Shown here: piece after piece, positions 4,578-10,870 of the stretch
How positions within the stretch are numbered: the stretch's first letter is position 1
Layout: the number at the start of each line of letters is the position of its first letter
Source: Nanosynbacter sp.
Lineage (GTDB): Bacteria; Patescibacteriota; Saccharimonadia; Saccharimonadales; Saccharimonadaceae
Assembly: GCA_015257705.1 (NCBI GenBank)
Contig: JABZJR010000018.1
Span: 1 to 10,870 of the forward strand
DNA length: 10,870 bases
Reading direction: 5' to 3'
Position numbers and translations under genes: made by a program
Notes under the pieces: generated by a model
What the model was told of the DNA's origin: nothing
Seen by the model: the letters and a program-made list of their open reading frames with translations, nothing else
The model's database searches: none

Positions 4578-7487
4578 ATGAAATTCAAACACGGAACACG
4601 TCGTCGAGCTGCAGAATATGAGAAGGATTGGGTGCGGCGATGGAAAGACGATGACACATTTAACAAGTCGATCGCGCAGCGTCCCGCTGATAATTCTTGG
4701 GTTTTTTATGACGGTCCTCCGTTTTTGACGGGAACGCCGCACCACGGACACTTGTTGGTCAGCACAGTGAAAGATACGATGGGACGATTTCACACGATGA
4801 AAGGTCAGCGAGTTGAGCGCCGTTGGGGTTGGGATTGTCACGGACTGCCAGCAGAGGTTTACGTCGAAAAAACGCTAGGCATTTCTAATAAAAAAGAGAT
4901 TGGCACAAAAATTAGCGTTTCAGATTACGTCAAGGAGTGTCGAGCGGCTATGGTTCGAACTGGCACCGAGTGGGAAGATACGATTGAGCGAATTGGTCGT
5001 TGGGTCGAGTTTAAGGGTGCTTATAAAACCATGGATAATAATTACATGGAATCTGTTTGGTGGGCATTCAAGAGACTTTACGAAGAAGGCAAAATCTACG
5101 AAGGCGAAAAGATCTTGGTCTATTGTACGAAGGATGCAACACCGATTTCTAAGAGTGAAGTGGCTATGGAGAATAGTTATCAAATAGACACTGATCCGAG
5201 CTTGTTCGTTTACTTTAAGCTGGAAGATGAAGATGAGTATTTGCTTGCGTGGACGACGACTCCGTGGACTTTGCCGGCAAATATGGTCTTGGCGGTAAAT
5301 CAAGACGTTGATTATTCTTTGGTGGCGTACGGCGATAAAAAGTTTTACGTTGCAAGCGACCGAGTCGAGAAAGTTATGACGGATGAAAAACACCAGCCGC
5401 TGGAATATTCGATTGTTAAGACGATTAAAGGTTCTGAATTGGTGGGTAAGCGATTTGAGCCTTTGTTTGAAAATCGTGGTCCGGCTGCGCATAAGATTCT
5501 TCACGCTGATTTCGTGACGACTGATGATGGTACGGGAATTGTTCATATTGCGCCAGCTTACGGTGAGGACGACTATGAATTGTGCCGAAAAAATGACGTT
5601 CCAGTGCTATCGTTGGTTGACGGTGATGGAAATTACACAGAAGGTAGATGGCTGGGTCGCAATATTTGGGAAGTGAATAAAGAGATAGCGAAGACTTTAT
5701 TGGAAGAGGGTCGAGCGCTGAAAATTGAATATATTCGTCACGAATATCCGCATTGTCATCGATGTGGCACGAAATTGATGTACCGTGCTCACCCAAGTTG
5801 GTTTATGGATATTCAGAGTCAGAAAAAGGAAATGTTGGAAGCGAACGAGCAGACAAGCTGGACGCCAGACAATCTGAGGACTGGACGATTCCACAACATC
5901 ATCGAGCAGGCGCCGGATTGGAATTTGAGCCGCGATCGTTATTGGGCAACACCAATTCCAGTGTGGAAGGGTGTGAAGAATGATGGCACGGAAGTGGTGA
6001 AGGTGATTGGTAGCTTTGCGGAATTTGAAGAAGTTACGGGTCACAAGTTGGACGATTATCATTTGCCGCAAGTTATGGACGTTACGTTTGAGTGCGACGG
6101 CGCAGAAATGCATCACATCGGTAAGGTTTTGGATTGTTGGTTTGAATCTGGCTCGATGCCGTTTGCCCAATTCCATTATCCATTTGAGAACAAGGAAAAA
6201 TTTGAAGCAAGTTTTCCAGCTGACTTTATTATTGAGGCGATTGATCAAACTCGTGGCTGGTTTTATAGTTTAACAGCGGTAAACGTGGCTTTGTTTGGTA
6301 GATCTCCATGGAAGAATTTGATTTGTACTGGATTTATCAATGCTGCCGACGGTAAAAAAATGAGCAAGAAGTTGAAGAATTATACCGACCCGATGGAACT
6401 TATGAATAAGACTTCGGCTGACAGCTTCCGATTTTTGATGCTTTCAAGTCCACTAACAAACGGCGAAAACTTTGCCTTGGCGGATAAGGATGTCATGGAT
6501 GTAGCGCGTAAGCTTGGTATGATCTGGAATATGTACGACTTCTTCACGATGTATGCTGAAGTTGACGGCTGGGAGTTTAATGGCGATTTGTCAGATCCGC
6601 TTCATGATTTAACAAATCCGTTGGATATTTGGATTGTGTCTAGATTGCATCAATTGATAACAGAGGTCGAGCGAGGTCTTAATAATTACAATCTTCAGGA
6701 TGCGACTAAGCCGATTTTGCCATTCTTAGATGATGCAAGTAACTGGTATGTCCGACGCAGCCGCCGCCGCTTCTGGAAATCTGAAGATGATGGTGATAAA
6801 AATGACGCTTACCGCACGCTCCATTATGTTTTGGTGCGACTAAGTTATATGCTAGCGCCGTTTACACCATTCTTAGCGGAAGAATTGTACCATAATTTGA
6901 CGGGCGATAATGAGTCAATTCATCTTAAAGATTGGTTGCCAGCTGGTGAAATAGATAATTCAATGCTACGCGACATGAATGCACTGCGTACTGCGGTGAA
7001 TGATGGCTTGTCGAAGCGCGCATCGGAGGGAATTAAGGTGCGTCAGCCGTTGGCGTCTGTGAAGCTTATCAATACTATTTCTCAGGATACACCAGCGGAA
7101 GTTGCGCAGTTCTTGATCGATATTGCTAAAGATGAATTGAACGTGAAATCTGTCGAAATTGTTGCAGATTCAGAGTCTGAGTCGGCGCAACCGAGCGTTG
7201 TTTATGACTTAACAATCACTCCTGAACTAAAGCGCGAAGGCTTGATGCGTGAAATCGTTCGCCATGTCCAAAGCGCGCGCAAGCAAGCTGGTCTGCAGAT
7301 AGATGATCGAATTGTACTGAGCATTTCCAGTGACGATTCTGAAATATCTCAAGCTATTGACGCTTTCGCTGACGTCATTAAATCTGAAACGCTCGCCGTG
7401 GAATTGAATTCTGTGGTCAATGAATCGGAAAAATATGACGCCAAAATCGAGGGTAAATTGGTAGAAATTTCCCTGAAAAAAGCTTAA
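4578..7487 (+). CDS. ileS: Isoleucyl-tRNA synthetase, IleS2 (eukaryote-like) type
   Basis: This cytoplasmic enzyme (969 residues) joins isoleucine to tRNA-Ile using ATP. Visible class Ia features in order are: the HIGH-type motif HHGH at 55-58 inside PPFLTGTPHHGHLL; the CP1 editing domain (AWTTTPWTLPANM near 225, and DGTGIVHIAPAYGEDD near 318-333) that hydrolyses Val-tRNA-Ile; a Zn-type HCHRCG near 393 before YRAHPSWF; the KMSKS motif as KMSKK at 594-598; and the anticodon-binding region with KVRQPLASVKL near 815. GTPHHGH and KMSKKLKNY follow the IleS2/eukaryote-like pattern rather than IleS1, and no C-terminal zinc finger is present, consistent with that class. IleS2 enzymes are often less sensitive to mupirocin; that is family knowledge, not shown here. 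AAGGAGG (4564-4570) lies seven bases before the ATG. It is a single-gene unit between its T-box leader and the hairpin at 7506. Confidence 0.97.
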   Translation: MKFKHGTRRRAAEYEKDWVRRWKDDDTFNKSIAQRPADNSWVFYDGPPFLTGTPHHGHLLVSTVKDTMGRFHTMKGQRVERRWGWDCHGLPAEVYVEKTLGISNKKEIGTKISVSDYVKECRAAMVRTGTEWEDTIERIGRWVEFKGAYKTMDNNYMESVWWAFKRLYEEGKIYEGEKILVYCTKDATPISKSEVAMENSYQIDTDPSLFVYFKLEDEDEYLLAWTTTPWTLPANMVLAVNQDVDYSLVAYGDKKFYVASDRVEKVMTDEKHQPLEYSIVKTIKGSELVGKRFEPLFENRGPAAHKILHADFVTTDDGTGIVHIAPAYGEDDYELCRKNDVPVLSLVDGDGNYTEGRWLGRNIWEVNKEIAKTLLEEGRALKIEYIRHEYPHCHRCGTKLMYRAHPSWFMDIQSQKKEMLEANEQTSWTPDNLRTGRFHNIIEQAPDWNLSRDRYWATPIPVWKGVKNDGTEVVKVIGSFAEFEEVTGHKLDDYHLPQVMDVTFECDGAEMHHIGKVLDCWFESGSMPFAQFHYPFENKEKFEASFPADFIIEAIDQTRGWFYSLTAVNVALFGRSPWKNLICTGFINAADGKKMSKKLKNYTDPMELMNKTSADSFRFLMLSSPLTNGENFALADKDVMDVARKLGMIWNMYDFFTMYAEVDGWEFNGDLSDPLHDLTNPLDIWIVSRLHQLITEVERGLNNYNLQDATKPILPFLDDASNWYVRRSRRRFWKSEDDGDKNDAYRTLHYVLVRLSYMLAPFTPFLAEELYHNLTGDNESIHLKDWLPAGEIDNSMLRDMNALRTAVNDGLSKRASEGIKVRQPLASVKLINTISQDTPAEVAQFLIDIAKDELNVKSVEIVADSESESAQPSVVYDLTITPELKREGLMREIVRHVQSARKQAGLQIDDRIVLSISSDDSEISQAIDAFADVIKSETLAVELNSVVNESEKYDAKIEGKLVEISLKKA

Positions 7488-7505
7488 AGACTAGTAAGTG
7501 AAATT

Positions 7506-7538
7506 AGAATATCCTCCTCTTAGCGGGGAGGATATTCT
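7506..7538 (+). terminator. Intrinsic terminator after ileS
   Basis: AGAATATCCTCC (7506-7517) and GGAGGATATTCT (7527-7538) form a perfect 12-bp stem that extends by a T-G and a C-G pair to a five-base loop TTAGC. The following sequence ATTGACTTTTAA has only a short T-run and overlaps the -35 box of the next promoter. The hairpin would also work as a terminator on the opposite strand. Confidence 0.75.
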
Positions 7539-7539
7539 A

Positions 7540-7568
7540 TTGACTTTTAATCGTACTTATGCTAATAT
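7540..7568 (+). promoter_or_regulatory. Promoter of the 62-residue protein gene
   Basis: TTGACT (7540-7545), a 17-base spacer and TAATAT (7563-7568) form a near-consensus promoter starting two bases after the ileS terminator stem. The expected start near 7575 leaves an AT-rich leader of about 25 bases with no Shine-Dalgarno sequence before the ATG at 7600. Confidence 0.75.
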
Positions 7569-7599
7569 ATAGTTATTAATTGATAAAAATAAAAAAGTT

Positions 7600-7788
7600 A
7601 TGCAAAATTTATTCAACAAATTATTTGGTAGTAAAGTAGGGTTTTCGCCAATCGACCCGCTGGCGGATGGACTTGCTGAAGAAATTATTAAAGAACAGCG
7701 GGAGCCACAGGCGATTCGTCTGGATGCCGACGATATAGAGGATATTCGCAAGTTTTGGTCTTGTGCGGATGGCGATTTTGACAGATAA
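7600..7788 (+). CDS. Small acidic protein of unknown function
   Basis: This 62-residue protein (MQNLFNKLFGSK...) has an amphipathic start with basic residues, then a strongly acidic helix-like second half (LDADDIEDIRKFW) and a single Cys in FWSCADGD. There is no signal peptide or membrane helix, so it should be cytoplasmic. I do not recognise a family. It is supported as a real gene by a near-consensus promoter 32 bases upstream and by its fit between that promoter and the next gene. No Shine-Dalgarno site precedes the ATG; an in-frame TAG at 7570 limits the start, and no other ATG, GTG or TTG lies between. It ends 17 bases before the start of the Tim44-like gene, which may be partly co-transcribed. 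Confidence 0.6.
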   Translation: MQNLFNKLFGSKVGFSPIDPLADGLAEEIIKEQREPQAIRLDADDIEDIRKFWSCADGDFDR

Positions 7789-7793
7789 TAGTG

Positions 7794-7799
7794 TATAAT
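7794..7799 (+). promoter_or_regulatory. Candidate -10 box for a leaderless Tim44-like transcript
   Basis: TATAAT ends six bases before the ATG at 7806, with AGCTC and no Shine-Dalgarno sequence between. The spacing predicts transcription starting at the start codon. A TTGACA at 7778-7783 is only ten bases away, too close for a standard -35. Confidence 0.5.
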
Positions 7800-7805
7800 T
7801 AGCTC

Positions 7806-9155
7806 ATGTTAATTGAGTCTTTAATGTTTTTTGCTCGAGCCGGCGGAGGTGGGTCGGGCTCTTCTGGAGGGTCCTTAATTTTGATGCTACCCGCAGCTGT
7901 ATCGGGTGGTATGGCAGGCTTTGTAAAAAGGAAGACTAGATCAAAAATAGCGGGCTTCTTGGTGGGTGTTGCTGTTGGACTAGTTTTTAGTTTACTGTAT
8001 TTAGCCGATTTAATGTGGTTTATATGTGCTGTTATTTCTACTTTCGTAGGAGCTGCTATTTCTGTATTTGTTGATAAGCTCAAATTATTCCGCCAAAATA
8101 GTGAGGCGGCTACGAATACAGTTCGCCAAGCCTCCTCTGCCGATTCGTTATGGCAGCCAGATAGCATTACTAATTATGCCAAGCAAGTTTTTGAGAGGTT
8201 TCAGTATGATTGGAGCAGCTTAGATTATGAGTCAATTCGTAAGTACACGACACAGAGATATTCAAATCACATTGGACTAGTGATGCAGGCTTTACGTCAA
8301 ATGGGTCGTAGGAATATCGTCGATAACGTGCGGATAAATGAAGCTATTTTTGCTGACGCATATGACGATGCTAATAATCAAAGCGATAGGGTGAGTGTAG
8401 CATTTTTGGCGGAAGCAGATGATAGGCTGGAGGAGGTTGCTACAGGTAAGAAAATCCGAAGCACTAACGAAGAATTTGCAGAGAAGTGGAACTTTGTTCG
8501 TGAAGGTAACGAATGGAAGTTGGATGGTATAAATCAGCCAACTGAGGACGTTAATACATTAGTTGGCTCACTCAATAAGTTTGCCGAAGACAACGGCATG
8601 TATTTTAGCCTGGATTGGGGTAGGCTACTTCTTCCGAAGGGTGGCAACTTATTTTTGCCGCGCTATTTTAACTCTGCTGATGTAAATAATCACGTTATTG
8701 GTATTTGGGATGACGGAATTCTTGTCCAACTTTATACTTGTGTGCTTAAAAATGGTAATGGTCTTACGGACGAGGGCAAAAATAAAGATGAAATCAATTA
8801 TCTTATCGGACAGATTATGTTGCCTAAATCTTACGGCGGAATTTTGATTGACAGAGATGATAACAGCATTTTTAGGAAGCGCGTGATAGCTCCGTTTGGC
8901 TACAAAAAAGTCAAAATGGAGTGGGGAGATTTTAATAAACGCTATACTATTTTTGCCACAAACGAAGATCAGGCGGCGAGCTTTGAGTTATTAAATCCTA
9001 GTTTTATGGCGTGGCTGTATGACCAGGATATAAAAGCTAATATTGAAGTGATGGACAATATAGTTATTCTATATGCCCGGGTTTCTTCTGATGAAAAACG
9101 CTATGCGGAAATGTTGGAGATTTTAAGAAGAGCTCACAAAGAGCTGAAAATGTAG
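7806..9155 (+). CDS. Membrane protein with Tim44-like and DUF3137-like domains
   Basis: This 449-residue protein begins with a short Gly/Ser-rich stretch (RAGGGGSGSSGGS, 11-23). Two or three hydrophobic helices follow (about 24-40, 48-66 and 70-88) around a basic loop KRKTRSK. Residues about 118-246 match the Tim44-like lipid-binding fold: ITNYAKQVFERFQYDWSSLD, IRKYTTQRY, ALRQMGRRNIVDNVRI, DRVSVAF and WNFVREGNEWKLDGINQ. Residues about 255-445 resemble DUF3137: a beta-rich region, then FNKRYTIFATNEDQAASFELLNPSFMAWL and NIVILYARV. The large C-terminal part is probably cytoplasmic and membrane-associated. In bacteria Tim44-like domains are of uncertain function; the mitochondrial import role should not be carried over. 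No Shine-Dalgarno site is visible, but a -10 box lies six bases before the ATG. Its TAG (9153-9155) overlaps the AGGAGG of the next gene, so the two are probably translationally coupled. Confidence 0.82.
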   Translation: MLIESLMFFARAGGGGSGSSGGSLILMLPAAVSGGMAGFVKRKTRSKIAGFLVGVAVGLVFSLLYLADLMWFICAVISTFVGAAISVFVDKLKLFRQNSEAATNTVRQASSADSLWQPDSITNYAKQVFERFQYDWSSLDYESIRKYTTQRYSNHIGLVMQALRQMGRRNIVDNVRINEAIFADAYDDANNQSDRVSVAFLAEADDRLEEVATGKKIRSTNEEFAEKWNFVREGNEWKLDGINQPTEDVNTLVGSLNKFAEDNGMYFSLDWGRLLLPKGGNLFLPRYFNSADVNNHVIGIWDDGILVQLYTCVLKNGNGLTDEGKNKDEINYLIGQIMLPKSYGGILIDRDDNSIFRKRVIAPFGYKKVKMEWGDFNKRYTIFATNEDQAASFELLNPSFMAWLYDQDIKANIEVMDNIVILYARVSSDEKRYAEMLEILRRAHKELKM

Positions 9156-9163
9156 GAGGTACT

Positions 9164-9991
9164 ATGATTACTAAAGCCATTATTCCGGTTGCGGGCTGGG
9201 GCACGCGAATGTTGCCGATTACCAAATCTATTGAAAAATGTATGCTGCCGGTCGGTACTCGTCCAGTGATTGATTATATCGTGCAAGACGTTGTGCGCGC
9301 TGGCGTGAAGGATATTTACTTTGTGGTTGGTGAACAAAGTACTCAAGTGCAGAGCTATTATCGATCGAATATTCAATTAAACGATTATTTACGTCGAGCG
9401 GGCAAACAGGATAAACTTCCTCTGGTGGCGCCACTTTGCGACGTCCGAATACATTTTTTAACTCAGCCGGGAACTGGTGGTTACGGCACAAGCATTCCAG
9501 TTGGTTTGGCGAGCGAATTTATTGAACAGGGCGAATCGGCCTTTGTGATTATGGGCGATCAATTCTTTTGGCGTGACGACGGTGGCTCAAACGCGGCAGA
9601 TTTGGCGGAGTTGGTGGAATCGCGTGGATTGTCGGCTGGGCTATTGGGTAATCCTGTCGAAGAGGAATTTATTCCGCAAACAGGGATTATTGAAACTGAT
9701 AATCAGGGCAATTTTGTGCGAATAATTGAAAAACCAAAATTGGAAGAAGCTCCAAGTAATCTCAGTAATTCAAGTTTTTACGTCCTAAACAAAGAGATTT
9801 TTGAGTTGGCGCGAACTTTGCCGGCGAACCCTAAGAGAGGCGAATTTGAGCTAACGGACGCGATTAATGTGTACATTGATGGCGGCGGCGTGATTGTTGT
9901 TGGTGAGGCTAAGGGCGAATATATGGAATGCGGCTCACCGAGTGGTTGGTTGAAGGCGAATAACGCTATGGCGAAAAACGCTACCTGCTAA
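9164..9991 (+). CDS. galU: UTP-glucose-1-phosphate uridylyltransferase (GalU-type nucleotidyltransferase)
   Basis: This 275-residue cytoplasmic enzyme should make UDP-glucose from UTP and glucose-1-phosphate, the donor for glycolipids and surface polysaccharides. Visible motifs are the nucleotide-binding IIPVAGWGTRMLPITKSIEK with GWGTR at 11-15 and Lys25 in the usual catalytic or phosphate-binding position, MLPVGTRPVIDY, QPGTGGYGTS (101-110), the metal-binding Asp132 in IMGDQFF, TGIIE (173-177), IIEKP (187-191), and GEYMECGSPSGWLKAN near the C-terminus. Length is slightly below the usual 290-300. GDQ replaces the common DD or PD variants, and GWGTR replaces GLGTR, so a related sugar-1-phosphate uridylyl- or thymidylyltransferase is possible. 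AGGAGG (9154-9159) sits four bases before ATG and overlaps the preceding stop codon, implying coupled translation with the Tim44-like membrane protein. Confidence 0.87.
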   Translation: MITKAIIPVAGWGTRMLPITKSIEKCMLPVGTRPVIDYIVQDVVRAGVKDIYFVVGEQSTQVQSYYRSNIQLNDYLRRAGKQDKLPLVAPLCDVRIHFLTQPGTGGYGTSIPVGLASEFIEQGESAFVIMGDQFFWRDDGGSNAADLAELVESRGLSAGLLGNPVEEEFIPQTGIIETDNQGNFVRIIEKPKLEEAPSNLSNSSFYVLNKEIFELARTLPANPKRGEFELTDAINVYIDGGGVIVVGEAKGEYMECGSPSGWLKANNAMAKNATC

Positions 9992-9997
9992 CTGTAC

Positions 9998-10026
9998 TTG
10001 ATTTTATTGCTAGTTTTTGATAGAAT
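9998..10026 (+). promoter_or_regulatory. Promoter of rplU
   Basis: TTGATT (9998-10003), a 17-base spacer and TAGAAT (10021-10026) form a good promoter in the 69-base gap after galU. The leader is about 28 bases and includes AAGGAA before the rplU ATG. Confidence 0.7.
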
Positions 10027-10060
10027 TATTAGAGTTAATTCATAATAATTAAGGAACGAA

Positions 10061-10366
10061 ATGAAAGCAGTCGTAAAAATCTCTGGCAAACAATATCTTG
10101 TCAGCGAAAAAGAGTCCCTCTTGGTGGATCTCCTCCCTGAAGGCACAAAAGAACTCACTCTCGACGCACTTTTAGTGATTGATGGTGATAAAATCAAGGT
10201 TGGTACGCCAACTGTAAAAGGCTCTAGCGTTAAGGCTAAGGTTGTAGAAGCGGAAGTTAAAGGCGATAAGCTTCGCGTTATCCGCTATAAGAGTAAGAAG
10301 CGTGTACACAAAGAAACTGGTCATCGCCAGAAGTACACGAAGATTGAAATTACGTCAATCAAATAA
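10061..10366 (+). CDS. rplU: 50S ribosomal protein L21
   Basis: This 101-residue protein is close to the usual 100-105 of bacterial L21 and binds 23S rRNA in the large subunit. Diagnostic parts are the N-terminal MKAVVKISGKQYLVSE, the middle VDLLPEG and VGTPTVKGSSVKAKVV, and the C-terminal signature KSKKRVHKETGHRQKYTKIEI. AAGGAA (10051-10056) lies four bases before the ATG. In most bacteria rplU is followed directly by rpmA (L27); here it has its own promoter and a terminator ten bases after its stop, so it is a single-gene unit with rpmA elsewhere. Confidence 0.97.
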   Translation: MKAVVKISGKQYLVSEKESLLVDLLPEGTKELTLDALLVIDGDKIKVGTPTVKGSSVKAKVVEAEVKGDKLRVIRYKSKKRVHKETGHRQKYTKIEITSIK

Positions 10367-10372
10367 TCTGAA

Positions 10373-10402
10373 GAGCCGCTTTCGCAAAGGAAGCGGTTTT
10401 TT
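10373..10402 (+). terminator. Intrinsic terminator after rplU
   Basis: CCGCTT (10376-10381) pairs with AAGCGG (10391-10396), extended inward by T-G and C-G pairs to a GCAAA loop and outward by A-T pairs. It is followed by six Ts (10397-10402). This is the cleanest terminator in the window. Confidence 0.9.
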
Positions 10403-10428
10403 GATGTCTGTTATTTATGTTCTGCTCA

Positions 10429-10437
10429 TGCTATAAT
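10429..10437 (+). promoter_or_regulatory. Extended -10 promoter of the parA gene
   Basis: TGCTATAAT is a full extended -10 element (TG, one base, TATAAT). It lies 27 bases downstream of the rplU terminator T-run and 24 bases before the ATG at 10462. The -35 region is weak, as is usual for extended -10 promoters. Confidence 0.7.
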
Positions 10438-10461
10438 TAAGGCAGGTAAAAAGGGGAACGA

Positions 10462-10870
10462 ATGACAAAAATCATTGCGGTGACAAATCAAAAAGGTGGC
10501 GTCGGTAAAACAACGACGTCAATTAACGTAGCATATTTTTTGGCAAAAGCTGGCAAGAAAACATTGTTGGTGGATTTTGATCCGCAGGGCAATGCTACCA
10601 GTGGACTTGGAATAGATAAGCAGAATTTGGGCGCAACAATATCAGAGGTGATTATGCGGCAAATTGACCTGGCTAATATCATATTGCCAACGGAATATAA
10701 AAACTTATCAATCGCTCCAGCTACACCTCATTTGGCGAATACGGAAGTGGAGCTGGCGCAGGCGCAGGGAAGGTTTGTTCGCTTGCGAGAAGCTTTACAA
10801 AAGGCGACGGATTACGATTATATTATTATTGATAGCCCGCCGAGCTTGAGTTTGTTGACAGTCAATGGCA
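10462..10870 (+). CDS. parA: ParA/Soj-type chromosome-partition ATPase (3' end outside window)
   Basis: The first 136 residues are visible. They begin MTKIIAVTNQKGGVGKTTTSIN, the deviant Walker A motif (KGGVGKTT at 11-18) of ParA/MinD ATPases. LLVDFDPQGNATSGLG (Walker A' region, with the catalytic-type Asp in D-x-D-P-Q) and DYDYIIIDSPPSLSLLT (Walker B) follow. The DPQGNATSGLG block is typical of chromosomal Soj/ParA, which binds DNA non-specifically as an ATP dimer and moves ParB-parS complexes. ParB is not in the window but would be expected just downstream. AAGGGGAA (10451-10458) precedes the ATG by three bases and supports the start. The frame stays open to the end of the window, so the gene is cut by the boundary, not broken. 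MinD or a plasmid ParA is less likely given the neighbours. Confidence 0.93.
   Translation, partial: MTKIIAVTNQKGGVGKTTTSINVAYFLAKAGKKTLLVDFDPQGNATSGLGIDKQNLGATISEVIMRQIDLANIILPTEYKNLSIAPATPHLANTEVELAQAQGRFVRLREALQKATDYDYIIIDSPPSLSLLTVNG

Noticed and set aside
4920-6248. Long open frames on the minus strand within ileS (about 208 and 183 codons)
   Set aside because: They lie wholly inside a clearly functional synthetase gene, give no recognisable protein, and have no ribosome site of note; they are complementary-strand shadows.
7799-8167. Minus-strand frame of 122 codons opposite the start of the Tim44-like gene
   Set aside because: Its Pro-rich, hydrophobic composition is what the reverse complement of a Gly-rich membrane segment gives.
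10462-10870. parA as a sign of a plasmid or mobile element
   Set aside because: The motif context is that of chromosomal Soj/ParA and the neighbours are core genes (rplU, ileS); no mobile-element genes are present.

Overview
The window reads as a stretch of chromosome from a Candidatus Patescibacteria (CPR) genome, most likely a Saccharibacteria (TM7)-type organism. The reasons are inferential: short intergenic gaps, AT-leaning bacterial codon use, an eukaryote-like (IleS2-type) isoleucyl-tRNA synthetase, a Gly-rich Tim44/DUF3137 membrane protein of a kind I associate with TM7 genomes, and TGA used as an ordinary stop (ends of the genes at 324, 1853 and 2571), which argues against the TGA-recoding Gracilibacteria/Absconditabacteria. 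All genes lie on the + strand.

Left third (1-3560): a secreted and surface-protein cassette. It holds three tandem paralogues of a small exported beta-rich protein (a C-terminal piece at 1-315, then 1091-1735 and 1853-2506). They share a GWTLTL motif and a C-terminal block ending LPM..T.TA, which resembles the WxL cell-wall-binding domain. Between the first two lies a membrane-anchored exported protein (324-1031). After the third comes a single-pass membrane protein with the layout of the WxL-interacting DUF916/DUF3324 family (2571-3560). My inference is a CPR version of the Gram-positive WxL surface system. A 57-base promoter-bearing segment occurs upstream of the third paralogue and again upstream of the DUF916-like gene (55/57 identical). 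Its second copy supplies the stop codon of the third paralogue and lacks the left arm of the terminator present at the first copy.

Middle (3589-7540): a LiaF-like four-helix membrane protein possibly tied to envelope stress, then ileS behind its own promoter and a roughly 215-base leader. The leader carries a T-box antiterminator (TGGTACC bulge between two helices) and ends in a strong intrinsic terminator stem, so ileS is probably controlled by uncharged tRNA-Ile. A perfect 12-bp hairpin closes the ileS unit.

Right third (7540-10870): a promoter and a 62-residue unknown protein, then a two-TM Tim44-like/DUF3137-like fusion. Its stop codon abuts the Shine-Dalgarno sequence of a GalU-type nucleotidyltransferase that feeds UDP-sugar and envelope polysaccharide synthesis. 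Ribosomal protein L21 follows as a single-gene unit (promoter, gene, terminator) with no L27 gene after it. The window ends inside a ParA/Soj chromosome-partition ATPase.

Two genes (3589 and 7806) have a -10 box six bases before the ATG and no Shine-Dalgarno sequence, which suggests leaderless transcripts. I see no tRNA, rRNA, CRISPR array, IS element or replication origin.
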